From NCBI GenBank assembly GCA_964342265.1, contig CAYFFE010000061.1, positions 1-22,261 of the forward strand: a DNA stretch of 22,261 bases, in the 5' to 3' direction. Numbering within the stretch: position 1 is the first letter of the stretch; each line of letters begins with the position of its first letter. Below the pieces are notes generated by a model, which saw only the letters and a program-made list of their open reading frames with translations, was not told the DNA's origin and did not search any database. The position numbers and the translations under genes were made by a program. Source of the stretch: Halioxenophilus sp964342265. GTDB taxonomy: Bacteria > Pseudomonadota > Gammaproteobacteria > Pseudomonadales > Cellvibrionaceae. This document shows, piece by piece, positions 6,979-15,020 of this stretch.

Positions 6979-8325
6979 ATGAAAAATTGCACGAGTTCTT
7001 TTGGGTCAATTGGTTTTGGGTTACGTGACTTGGCACCCGTTCACAGTCACGGTCCTGATTCGCATAGACGCTGTTCTAATTTGCACGAATATCCCCCCAA
7101 TTCGGCCCAACGCCCAGGTGATTGGCTTAGCAACCTAACCTATTCATTGGCATTCCTGTTGGCACTTGCTTTGGCCACATCGGTTAACGCCAACTCGGAT
7201 GTTTTTGCCGAAATCTCCCGTATCGAGTCTGAATCCGGGGCATACAGTGCCAAACTCAGTGAGCACCTACTGACGTTGGCCTCGCATTATCAAGAAAAGG
7301 GCAAGCATCAAAACGCCATTGAAGTGTACAAACGAGCCATCCACGTGCAGCGCATCAACGAGGGGCTCTACAACCTCAATCAAGTCACCATGATCGAGCG
7401 CATGATCGACAGCCAAATCGCGCTGGGCGATTGGGAAGAAGCCGCCGATCGCCACTCGCACTTATTTTGGTTGCATCAGCGCAATTTTGGCGAAGACGAT
7501 CCGCGCATGTTGCCCGTGCTCGACAAAATGAGCAGTTGGCATCTCAACGCTTACGCCATCAGCCCGGTTAACCAACACCACCATCTCTCTAATGCCTACG
7601 AAATGTTTCAGCGGTCGATTGGCATTGTGACCAAACACCACGGCGAGACCGACACCCGATTGATCAAGCCTCTGCAAGGATTGGCCATATCCAACTATTA
7701 TTTGGCTCGCTTAAATGCTCAGCAGCAACCGCGAAGAGCCAGCAGCACCCCCACTCACGAAGGGGCTATTACCTTTCGCAACAGTGCCGCAGCAGAGGCA
7801 GAACGCCGATCGCGCATTGATCACTACATGCTCAACAGCTACCACAGTGGTAAGCAAGCTATCCAGCAAATGATTGAGATATTCCGCGCCGATGACGACG
7901 GTGATCCTGCCAACCAGATTCGTGCTCAGGTGCAATTGGGCGACTGGTACATGCTGTTTGATCGCCCCAATTCCGCCACCGACGAATACCAAGCGGCCTA
8001 CCAAGCAATGAGCCAGTACGAGCATTTAAACGATTACAAAACTCAGGTGTTTGGCCAACCGCGTGCCCTACCCGACTTGCCCAATATTCAAGCCGAAACC
8101 CGCGACGCTAACGACCCGCACGATTACGTGGTGGTGCAGTACGATGTGACGGCCCGGGGTGACGCGCGCAATATTGAGTTTTTGGAATCCAAGCCTAAAA
8201 ACAGTGTGGGCAATCGGGTTATGGTGCGACGCAGCTTAAAAGTGGCGAAATTTCGTCCTCGTTTTGATCAGGGCGAACCCGTGGACACTCAAGGTATCGT
8301 TCACCGGTATATTATTCCCAAATAA
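6979..8325 (+). CDS. Periplasmic TPR protein with C-terminal TonB-C-like domain
   Basis: From ATG 6979 the protein has 448 residues. A hydrophobic segment LAFLLALALATSVNA (about 57-71) looks like a signal peptide with cleavage after NA, placing the rest in the periplasm. It is followed by helical repeats with TPR character (LLTLASHYQEKGKHQNAIEVYKRA and QIALGDWEEAADRH). The last ~70 residues, from YVVVQYDVTARGDARNIEFLES through VRRSLKVAKFRPRF to a final YIIPK, closely resemble the TonB C-terminal domain. Unlike TonB there is no Pro-rich spacer. The start is uncertain: the 50 residues before the signal segment look poorly coding, a TTG at 7081 would give a normal signal peptide, and an ATG at 6862 would give 487 residues. 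It opens the envelope gene series, 371 bases before the next gene. Confidence 0.75.
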   Translation: MKNCTSSFGSIGFGLRDLAPVHSHGPDSHRRCSNLHEYPPNSAQRPGDWLSNLTYSLAFLLALALATSVNANSDVFAEISRIESESGAYSAKLSEHLLTLASHYQEKGKHQNAIEVYKRAIHVQRINEGLYNLNQVTMIERMIDSQIALGDWEEAADRHSHLFWLHQRNFGEDDPRMLPVLDKMSSWHLNAYAISPVNQHHHLSNAYEMFQRSIGIVTKHHGETDTRLIKPLQGLAISNYYLARLNAQQQPRRASSTPTHEGAITFRNSAAAEAERRSRIDHYMLNSYHSGKQAIQQMIEIFRADDDGDPANQIRAQVQLGDWYMLFDRPNSATDEYQAAYQAMSQYEHLNDYKTQVFGQPRALPDLPNIQAETRDANDPHDYVVVQYDVTARGDARNIEFLESKPKNSVGNRVMVRRSLKVAKFRPRFDQGEPVDTQGIVHRYIIPK

Positions 8326-8696
8326 TAATAACTCGACTAAAGTTATCCCTATAGCGCGCTGATTCGCAGTTGAGAGCACCGCCGACGCGCAGATTGCCAT
8401 TATGCAAATCTGCGCGACAAACCAAGTTCTCAAATTTCTGCGGCAAACTTTCCATTGCCGAGTCTGTCCAATTAGCCAATGCTGTCATCTAGAGCCCGTT
8501 AACTTTCGGTTAGAAAATAATCGATTAACAGGCCCTAGTCCAAAAGTGAAACTTAAACGCCGTTTGCAACGTAATTTTGAGCGTCATTTACAACTCGGAT
8601 ACAAACCAAAAACCAATACAACGCAAACAATTGCAACACAAACAGTAACGCACAATCGCAACCCAACATGCATCGAGACGCTAAGACGAGGAGCCC
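8326..8696. other. Intergenic leader with inverted repeat and CA-rich stretch
   Basis: There is no gene here. A strong inverted repeat (8386-8416) may end the TPR/TonB-C message. From about 8600 to 8680 the + strand is almost all A and C, with CAA repeats and very few G, which makes an unstructured leader before the GAGGAG ribosome site of the next gene. A promoter is likely in this gap, but I cannot pick clear boxes. Confidence 0.5.
8386..8416 (+). repeat. 10-bp perfect inverted repeat after the TPR/TonB-C gene
   Basis: CGCGCAGATT (8386-8395) pairs with AATCTGCGCG (8407-8416), and two more GC pairs extend inward past a bulged A. It begins 61 bases after the stop. With no T-run after it, it is more likely an mRNA 3'-end structure or an operator than a simple terminator. 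Confidence 0.5.
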
Positions 8697-9686
8697 ATGC
8701 GATTTATTCCCGGCCTACAACTGACCAGCGTTTTAATCACCCTAATTTTTCTTGCCGGCTGCGGCGCGCAAAGCACGCAAAAGCAGTCGTCATCCTCACA
8801 GCCGCCATCGTCGAGTGGTTCGTCCAGCAGCTCTTCGCCCAGCTCACCGTCTCCCAGTAGCTCTTCGGCGCCAAGCAGTGGCTCCCCCGGAGGACAATCC
8901 TCGCCCAGCGCCGGCTCGCCCGGAGCCAGTTCACCGCCGGCAGGCACCGTGGGCGGCAGTTCGCCCAGCGCCTCTCCTGCCGGCAGTGATTCGCGCGCCT
9001 CGTCATCGCCCGGCAACTCGAGCCCTGGCAGTCGAGGCCAGCAAGGTGGCGATTCCAACCCATCAACCGCTGAAGCTCCCACCGCAGGCACAGCCGGTGC
9101 TCCCTCCGAAGAAGCACCTGCAGCCGGCGAAAATCAGAGTCAATCCGATGATATCGATTTATCAGAAACCGTCTCCGACAGCGCCAGTTCCGGGCCTCAA
9201 TCGGCCTCACCGGGGCGTTCGGGCGGCGGCGCGCAGAGCCGCTCAGAGCGAATCGAGCAAATGGAATCCACCTTTGAGGGTTCCATCAGTACTTACGACG
9301 GCATGATTCTGCGAGAGCGCGAATACATCGCCAATCGCAATAATGCGCGCGGGTCGGAAGAAGACCTGGAAGAAGAAGTCGAAGGCCCACTGTTTGAAGA
9401 AATCGGCTCGGCCCGAGGTGAGGAAAACGGCGAAGGCGGTCCTAGCCCGGCCTACGATACCCGCAGTAGCGGCGGTACGGGCAATTTGCCACCGGGTCAA
9501 GGCAATAACCGTGAAGGCGACTTCAGTCACGCCGGTGGCGCGGCGCCTCCCGAGGACATTCCCAGTGGCAATGACGACGATGTGGTTGCCCGGCAAATTC
9601 GCGAAGCCGCCATGCGTGAAACCGATCCGGATTTGCGAGAAAAACTTTGGGAAGAATATCGGCGCTACAAAAACGAGCAAAAATAA
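8697..9686 (+). CDS. Serine-rich low-complexity outer-membrane lipoprotein
   Basis: A 329-residue lipoprotein of unknown function. The signal peptide ends in the lipobox LAGC with Cys22 as the lipid site; the next residue is Gly, not Asp, so sorting to the outer membrane is expected. Residues about 25-185 are Ser/Gly/Pro/Ala-rich with long serine runs, like flexible tethers in Saccharophagus/Teredinibacter secreted proteins. The second half is more ordered and acidic: an Arg/Glu-rich part around RIEQMESTFEGSISTYDGMI, another Gly/Asn-rich linker, and a charged helix at the end (ARQIREAAMRETDPDLREKL). The GAGGAG at 8688-8693 fixes the start. A long tether on a lipoprotein suggests it reaches through the wall or out of the cell. 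It lies 27 bases before the next lipoprotein gene. Confidence 0.8.
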   Translation: MRFIPGLQLTSVLITLIFLAGCGAQSTQKQSSSSQPPSSSGSSSSSSPSSPSPSSSSAPSSGSPGGQSSPSAGSPGASSPPAGTVGGSSPSASPAGSDSRASSSPGNSSPGSRGQQGGDSNPSTAEAPTAGTAGAPSEEAPAAGENQSQSDDIDLSETVSDSASSGPQSASPGRSGGGAQSRSERIEQMESTFEGSISTYDGMILREREYIANRNNARGSEEDLEEEVEGPLFEEIGSARGEENGEGGPSPAYDTRSSGGTGNLPPGQGNNREGDFSHAGGAAPPEDIPSGNDDDVVARQIREAAMRETDPDLREKLWEEYRRYKNEQK

Positions 9687-9713
9687 CCCGTTAACATCAA
9701 TGTGAAAATCATT

Positions 9714-10907
9714 ATGAAATGCCAGACACCCATTCATCGTTTTTTCACAGTGGCCGTTGTCGCTGTAACGATTGCCATAACGGGCTGCGCTCGCACGGTG
9801 GTTAAATCCACCGAGCAAACCCCACTGGAAGTAACCAACCAAAATATCCCCGAGCACCAATTGCTGGATGTGGGTATTGTGGTATTCAATCCCGGCCTGG
9901 ATTCTGTAGAAGATTCGTTGATACCGGTTTTTGCAGAGATTCGCAAAGCCGAGAGTCACTTTTTCCCCGTACAACTCGCGCAGGCGTTGCAAACCAGCGC
10001 TTCTTGGGGCGCGGTGCGAGTAGTGCCCACCGATAACGCAGCCGTGGACGTAATTGTTAACGGCAAGATTTTGCAATCCGATGGCGAGCGATTGGAATTA
10101 CACATTACCGCAGTGGATGCCAGTGGTCGTGAGTGGTTGGATAAAAAATACGAACAAGTGGCCAGCCACTACAGTTACAATGCCAAAACCAATATTCAAC
10201 ACGATCCATTTGTTGGCACATACAATAAAATTGCCAATGATTTATTAAAGGCTCAGCAATCGCTGCCCACACAACAACGCACCAACTTGCGCACCCTCAG
10301 CGAATTAAAATTCGCCCGCGATTTCGCGCCACAAGCCTTTGATGAACACATCGAAACAAACCAAGAAGGCCACTACCAAATCAAACGACTTCCGGCAGAA
10401 AACGATCCAATGCTAAGCCGTGTACGGCAAATTCGCGAACGCGATTATTTGTTTATCGACACCTTACAAGAATACTACGGTTCATTTGTTCGAGAGATGG
10501 AAAAGCCCTATCAAGAATGGCGCGGCCAAAGTTACGAAGAAGTCGAAAAACTTCGCCAGCTACGGCAACAATCCACCACGCGCACGGTGGCCGGCATTGC
10601 CTCGGTGGTGGGCGGTATTTTAGCGGCAGGCTCAAGCAACGGCAGTGCCCGAGCCGCCGGCCAGGTGGCGGTGATCGGTGGTGGCTATTTGATTAAAGAA
10701 GGTTTTAACAAACGCGCCAGCAGTAAACTGCATTTAGAGGCGCTGCAGGAATTGGGAGACTCGCTGGAAGCCGACGTGGAGCCACACTTTTTTGAATTGG
10801 AAGACCGTACCATTACTCTGACTGGCACAGTGGACAATCAATACGCCCAGTGGCGAAAAATTTTGAAAGAGATTTATCAGCTGGAAACCGGCGGGGTAAC
10901 CGACTAG
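9714..10907 (+). CDS. Lipoprotein of unknown family with central glycine-rich segment
   Basis: A 397-residue predicted lipoprotein with a signal peptide to ITGC (Cys25). The start is ATG 9714; a GTG at 9702 adds four residues and has no better ribosome site. The first part (about 45-150) reads as an alpha/beta domain starting LLDVGIVVFNPGLD, similar in style to lipoproteins that assist envelope machines. A charged helical part follows, with FIDTLQEYYGSFVREMEKPYQ. A Gly/Ala-rich hydrophobic stretch (about 293-330) could insert in or lie on a membrane. The end has TITLTGTVDNQYAQWRKILK, a BON-like beta-alpha pattern. I do not recognise the family. Placement between the serine-rich lipoprotein and the TPR/PEGA genes suggests a part in the same complex. 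Confidence 0.75.
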   Translation: MKCQTPIHRFFTVAVVAVTIAITGCARTVVKSTEQTPLEVTNQNIPEHQLLDVGIVVFNPGLDSVEDSLIPVFAEIRKAESHFFPVQLAQALQTSASWGAVRVVPTDNAAVDVIVNGKILQSDGERLELHITAVDASGREWLDKKYEQVASHYSYNAKTNIQHDPFVGTYNKIANDLLKAQQSLPTQQRTNLRTLSELKFARDFAPQAFDEHIETNQEGHYQIKRLPAENDPMLSRVRQIRERDYLFIDTLQEYYGSFVREMEKPYQEWRGQSYEEVEKLRQLRQQSTTRTVAGIASVVGGILAAGSSNGSARAAGQVAVIGGGYLIKEGFNKRASSKLHLEALQELGDSLEADVEPHFFELEDRTITLTGTVDNQYAQWRKILKEIYQLETGGVTD

Positions 10908-10978
10908 CCATAAAAACACATTACCATCACATTTGCCCGTGTGAGCAGCCAAACAGTTAACAACACTTTATTATTTAA

Positions 10979-11007
10979 CGTGTTTTTATATTATTCAGCG
11001 TGTTTTT
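10979..11007 (+). repeat. Direct repeats CGTGTTTTT spaced 20 bases in an AT-rich gap
   Basis: CGTGTTTTT occurs at 10979-10987 and again at 10999-11007, two helical turns apart, in an AT-rich block upstream of the TPR/PEGA gene. It may mark a second promoter or binding site within the gene series. No terminator is seen in this 187-base gap. Confidence 0.35.
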
Positions 11008-11094
11008 TACAATTATTTTTACAAAAACCATTCCTGCGCGCAGTGCGCCAGATAACTTCTTCAAGCGGGATTACTGAGTAAACCATTGGGAACA

Positions 11095-12606
11095 ATGAGT
11101 CGAGACGACAACAACCAAAAACCCACGCCCCCACCTTGGGCCACCATGGCATCACAGGAGCCTGCGGCTAAACCCTGGTGGTCTGATCCTAAAACTATCG
11201 CCCCACTGGTTTTATTAACGGTAATTCTGGGTGTTGTGGTTTTTTGGCTGCCCTCGCAGGTCTCCGAGCCTGCCGCAAAACAGGACTCGCAACCATCAAC
11301 GGCCGAATCCGCAACGGCTCCCGCCGCAAACACCACACCGCTGGAATCCCCCTGGACTGAAGCACAGCTGGCCAAGCAGCGCCGAGAAGCACAAGATATT
11401 CTGGCGCGCTTGCTCGATAAACAGCGAACACTGGAGCAAAGCCAAGTGGATCAATGGGCGCAATCCGAGTTTGAACAAGCCCTGGCATTAGCCACCACCG
11501 GCGACGAGTTGTATCGCAACCGCCAGTTCCAACAAGCCAAAGAGAGCTATTTAAAAGCAGAACAACAATTGCAATCGCTGATCGACAAAAGCGACTCTGT
11601 GTTTGAAGAAAACCTGGCCGCGGGCAAGCAGGCACTGGCCGATCACGATGCCGAAAAAGCCCAAACCACGCTTGCGCTGGCACGAGCAATCAACCCAAAT
11701 CATCGCCAGGCCCAAGCGCTTTTTATGCGCGCAGAAAACCTGAATGACGTATTGGATTTGGTTAAGCAATCCGATCAGGCCATTCAATTGGGCGAGTACA
11801 CCAAAGCCAAACAACTTTTAAACGAAGCGCAATCGTTGGATTCCAAATCCACGCTGGTACAGCAAAAACAGTCAACCCTTAACGGCATTATGCGTGATCG
11901 CAATTTTGCCGAGGCCATGTCGGCCGGTTATTCCGCACTGCAGGCCAACCGATACGACCAAGCCATTAATGCTTTTAATCGAGCCCTGGCCGTTAAACCC
12001 AACGCCGTGGATGCTAAAAGCGCATTAACGCAAGCCCAAAATGGCAAAACCCAAAGTATTATCCAGCGGCATATGCAAGCGGCCGAACAAGCAGCAATGC
12101 AGGAAGACTGGCAACAAGCCGTAAACGAATACGATCAAGCCTTAAAAGTCGACGCTAGCCTAGTAGAGGCAAAAATTGAACGTTTAAAAGCCAATACTCG
12201 TTTACAACTCGACCAGCAATTGAGCCAATATATCGAACAACCCAAACGACTGGCCGACCAACAAGTTTACAGTGCTGCGCAAAAAACTTTGGCCGATGCC
12301 CGCTCCATCGCTAATCCCGGACCGCGCTTGCAACAGCAAACCGCAGCCTTATCTAAGGCGTTAACCATTGCTCGCACCCCCATTCGCATCGAAATCGTCT
12401 CCGATAATAAAACCCAAGTAACGCTTTATCGCGTGGGTCAATTAGGCAGTTTTGAAAATCATTTTATTGATTTAACACCGGGGGAGTACACCCTGGTTGG
12501 CTCGCGCGCGGGTTATCGCGATGTGAGAAAAGAATTTACCGTAGAGGCCAATACCGAACAAACAGTCATACAAATACAGTGCCGAGAAAAAATCGCCAAC
12601 GGCTAA
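11095..12606 (+). CDS. Membrane-anchored TPR protein with C-terminal PEGA-like domain
   Basis: A 503-residue inner-membrane protein with a Pro-rich cytoplasmic N-terminus, one helix (about 34-52, IAPLVLLTVILGVVVFW) and a large periplasmic part. It begins at ATG 11095; an in-frame TTG at 11086 is less likely. Residues about 80-420 are Gln/Ala-rich TPR-like helices, with units such as RNRQFQQAKESYLKAEQQL, LGEYTKAKQLLNEAQSL and ANRYDQAINAFNRALAVKP. The last ~70 residues resemble a PEGA beta-sandwich, including HFIDLTPGEYTLVGSRAGYRD. TPR arrays usually gather partners and PEGA domains are common in envelope proteins with wall-facing roles. The next gene encodes a second PEGA protein with the same topology, so the two probably work together. 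The exact partners are unknown. Confidence 0.82.
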   Translation: MSRDDNNQKPTPPPWATMASQEPAAKPWWSDPKTIAPLVLLTVILGVVVFWLPSQVSEPAAKQDSQPSTAESATAPAANTTPLESPWTEAQLAKQRREAQDILARLLDKQRTLEQSQVDQWAQSEFEQALALATTGDELYRNRQFQQAKESYLKAEQQLQSLIDKSDSVFEENLAAGKQALADHDAEKAQTTLALARAINPNHRQAQALFMRAENLNDVLDLVKQSDQAIQLGEYTKAKQLLNEAQSLDSKSTLVQQKQSTLNGIMRDRNFAEAMSAGYSALQANRYDQAINAFNRALAVKPNAVDAKSALTQAQNGKTQSIIQRHMQAAEQAAMQEDWQQAVNEYDQALKVDASLVEAKIERLKANTRLQLDQQLSQYIEQPKRLADQQVYSAAQKTLADARSIANPGPRLQQQTAALSKALTIARTPIRIEIVSDNKTQVTLYRVGQLGSFENHFIDLTPGEYTLVGSRAGYRDVRKEFTVEANTEQTVIQIQCREKIANG

Positions 12607-12648
12607 CACCGTTTCACAATAATTAAAACAACGAGCCAACACGAGTTA

Positions 12649-14736
12649 ATGACTGAGCACAACACCAAGCCCTCAACCAATCACAACACAGAAAAAAATG
12701 CCCGCGTCATTCGCCCGGCGAGTTTTCAGCCCACTGCCGCTGCAGAAAAAAAAGCCGGTATTTTTGTGCGCCCCATCCACATGGTTATTGTGGTGGTTTT
12801 GGCGGTGGCAATAACCATTGGCTGGTTTTTGATTTCCGCCCGTTCGCTGGTGGTTAATACCCAGCCCGCCGACGCCGAAGTCAGCCTGAGTGGCGGCATC
12901 CACTTTAGTATTGGCTCTAATTTTTTATTAATGCCGGGCCAATACCAAATCTCCGCCGAGCACCCGGAATTTTATTCGCGCGAAGAGCCCGTTACCGTGA
13001 CCGAGCAAGATTTGCAAAACCTGCAACTCACACTCGATCCGTTGCCCGGTAAATTACAGGTTATTACCCAACCCCAAACGTCTGCGCAAGTTTTCATCGA
13101 TGAACAATTGATGGGCGATAATCAGTCGATTATTGACGAAGTGCCCGCCGGTGAACACGCTTATTTAATTGCCAGTGAGCGTTATCAGGACGCACGCGGA
13201 GAAATTACCATTGCCGGCCGCCGGCAGTTGCAACAACTGGAAGTAACATTAACACCCAACTGGGCGGAAATTACCCTCGACAGCCAACCCTCGGGAGCCG
13301 CAATTACCCTAGAAGGCGTAACCCTCGCCAGCACACCGGCCACGGTAGAAGTTATTGCCGGCGATCGAGAATTGGCACTCAGTAAGCCCGGCTACAAAAC
13401 CAAAATTTATCCGCTGACGGTAACGGCCGAGCAACCGCAACAATTGGGTACCTTGCAACTGGATAAAATCGACGGGCAAATTGCCATTGCCTCAAAACCC
13501 AATGGGGCCAGCGTGACCATTAACGGCCAGTACGTGGGGCAAACGCCCGTCACCACACCCGTGGAGCCCGGCAACAGTATTGCCGTGTATTTATTTAAAG
13601 ACGGCTATCAATCGGCATCGCGCTCACTGGATGTGCGCTCTGGGCAATCCATCGACCTGGATATTGATCTGCAAGTGCTGCTGGGCCAAGTCACGGTAAA
13701 CGCCAACCCCAGCGATGCGCTGTTGTACATCGATGGCCGCCTCAGTGGTCGCGCCAATCAAACGCTGCAACTGCCGGCCAAGCAACATCAAATTAAAATC
13801 AGCCGCGACGGCCATGTGGATTTTACCACCACCGTACTACCCCGCCCCGGTTTTGCTCAGCACCTTAGCCCTAAATTAAAAACACTGGAGCAGGCCAAGT
13901 GGGAAAAAATTAAACCGCGCATTGTCGCCAACGGCCAGTCGCTGAAACTGTTTAAACCCAACCAGCAATTCCAAATGGGTTCATCCCGGCGCGAGCAGGG
14001 TCGACGTGCCAACGAGGCCCTGCACTCGGTTAAGCTCAATCGAGCGTTTTATTTAGCGGAACACGAAACCACCAACCAACAATTTCGCCAATTTATGCGC
14101 GAGCATTCTTCCAGCCATGTTTCCGGCAATAGCCTCGATAACGACAGCCACCCGGTGGTGAATGTCAGTTGGCTGCAGGCGGCACGCTACTGCAATTGGT
14201 TGTCGGAGCAAGAAAACTTACCGCCGTTTTATCAAATAGCCGACGGTAAACTCACTGGCTTTGATCCCCAATCCCACGGCTATCGACTGCCCACCGAAGC
14301 TGAATGGGCGTGGGCAGCGCGCTTTAACAACGGCCAAATGTTGAAATACACCTGGGGCGATACCCTGCCGCCACCAGCGAACAGCGATAACATCGGCGAT
14401 CGCAAAGCGGCGTCTCTACTAGGCACCATCCAAGCGAGCTACGACGACGGCTATGCCGTTACCGCGCCGGTGGGCCAATTTAAAGCCAATCACAACGGTC
14501 TGTTTGATATCAACGGCAACGCCGCCGAATGGGTGCACGATTTTTACATCATCAAAACCGGCTTGTCGTCCAAAGCGGAGCTGGATCCGCTGGGCCCCAC
14601 CGAGGGCGATTTTCACGTAATTCGCGGTGGCAGTTGGGCCAGCGGTGGCATCAGCGATTTGCGTTTGTCCTATCGCGACTATGGCACCGATGCCAAAAAC
14701 ACGGTGGGCTTTCGCATCGCCCGCTATGTGCAATGA
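12649..14736 (+). CDS. Membrane-anchored PEGA-repeat protein with SUMF1/FGE-like domain
   Basis: A 695-residue inner-membrane protein. One helix (about 45-64, MVIVVVLAVAITIGWFLI) precedes five PEGA-like repeats (about 71-415); units such as ITLDSQPSGAAITLEGV and IAIASKPNGASVTINGQYVG show the pattern. Residues about 441-693 are a formylglycine-generating-enzyme-like (SUMF1) domain: FQMGS, HPVVNVSWLQAARYCNWLS, YRLPTEAEWAWAAR, NGNAAEWVHDF, RGGSW (659-663) and GFRIAR at the end. The cysteines that do the chemistry in true FGE are missing near RGGSWASGG, so sulfatase activation is unlikely. A ligand- or protein-binding role, or another oxidation chemistry as in EgtB/PvdO relatives, is possible. 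A SUMF1-like protein, TagR, takes part in type VI secretion signalling, a loose parallel. It begins 42 bases after the TPR/PEGA gene. Confidence 0.88.
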   Translation: MTEHNTKPSTNHNTEKNARVIRPASFQPTAAAEKKAGIFVRPIHMVIVVVLAVAITIGWFLISARSLVVNTQPADAEVSLSGGIHFSIGSNFLLMPGQYQISAEHPEFYSREEPVTVTEQDLQNLQLTLDPLPGKLQVITQPQTSAQVFIDEQLMGDNQSIIDEVPAGEHAYLIASERYQDARGEITIAGRRQLQQLEVTLTPNWAEITLDSQPSGAAITLEGVTLASTPATVEVIAGDRELALSKPGYKTKIYPLTVTAEQPQQLGTLQLDKIDGQIAIASKPNGASVTINGQYVGQTPVTTPVEPGNSIAVYLFKDGYQSASRSLDVRSGQSIDLDIDLQVLLGQVTVNANPSDALLYIDGRLSGRANQTLQLPAKQHQIKISRDGHVDFTTTVLPRPGFAQHLSPKLKTLEQAKWEKIKPRIVANGQSLKLFKPNQQFQMGSSRREQGRRANEALHSVKLNRAFYLAEHETTNQQFRQFMREHSSSHVSGNSLDNDSHPVVNVSWLQAARYCNWLSEQENLPPFYQIADGKLTGFDPQSHGYRLPTEAEWAWAARFNNGQMLKYTWGDTLPPPANSDNIGDRKAASLLGTIQASYDDGYAVTAPVGQFKANHNGLFDINGNAAEWVHDFYIIKTGLSSKAELDPLGPTEGDFHVIRGGSWASGGISDLRLSYRDYGTDAKNTVGFRIARYVQ

Positions 14737-14747
14737 TCGAATGAAAT

Positions 14748-14752
14748 GGGAG
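14748..14752 (+). promoter_or_regulatory. Ribosome binding site that decides the start of the 74-residue protein
   Basis: GGGAG lies 5 bases before ATG 14758. The alternative ATG 14746 overlaps this site and has none of its own, so the shorter form with a normal signal peptide is preferred. Confidence 0.6.
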
Positions 14753-14757
14753 CGAAC

Positions 14758-14982
14758 ATGCAGCAATTTTTAAACGCCACAAAGTTTGTCACCGTTTTAA
14801 CGCTAAGCCTATGGCTGAGTCTGGCTTCCGGCCGCACGTTGGCGCAGTCGCAGTCCGATACAACCACGGAGTCTGAGCCACCGGCGCAGTCATCCGATTC
14901 CAGCAGCTCAGCCGAACCCGACTACGTGCCCAGCGAAGAAATTTCAGAAGATTTATCGGTGTCTTTTCCCGTGGATATTTAA
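14758..14982 (+). CDS. Small secreted acidic protein (74 residues)
   Basis: I do not recognise this protein. A hydrophobic signal peptide (about residues 9-24, FVTVLTLSLWLSLASG) ends near TLAQ at residue 30. The mature ~44 residues are rich in Ser, Glu and Asp, with no Cys, and end EDLSVSFPVDI. It has no lipobox, so it should be soluble in the periplasm or bound to a partner. It sits tightly between the PEGA/SUMF1 gene (21 bases) and the ExbB-like gene (38 bases), and the strong start and signal peptide argue that it is real. It may be a small accessory subunit of the channel complex; the sequence gives no function. Confidence 0.7.
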   Translation: MQQFLNATKFVTVLTLSLWLSLASGRTLAQSQSDTTTESEPPAQSSDSSSSAEPDYVPSEEISEDLSVSFPVDI

Positions 14983-15020
14983 CCGTGAACACACAGTCCA
15001 CGGATTTTTAAGGAGACGCA

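Noticed and set aside
8402..8860. A 152-residue open frame across the leader of the serine-rich lipoprotein
   Set aside because: It crosses the strong inverted repeat and overlaps the lipoprotein in another frame; its translation looks like non-coding text.
9243..10076. A 277-residue open frame on the - strand opposite two lipoprotein genes
   Set aside because: It overlaps two well-supported + strand genes with lipoboxes and good context. Its translation has no family pattern and its length follows from the base bias of the opposite strand.
13969..14733. Active formylglycine-generating enzyme
   Set aside because: The catalytic cysteines near the RGGSW motif are absent and there is no sulfatase gene in the window.
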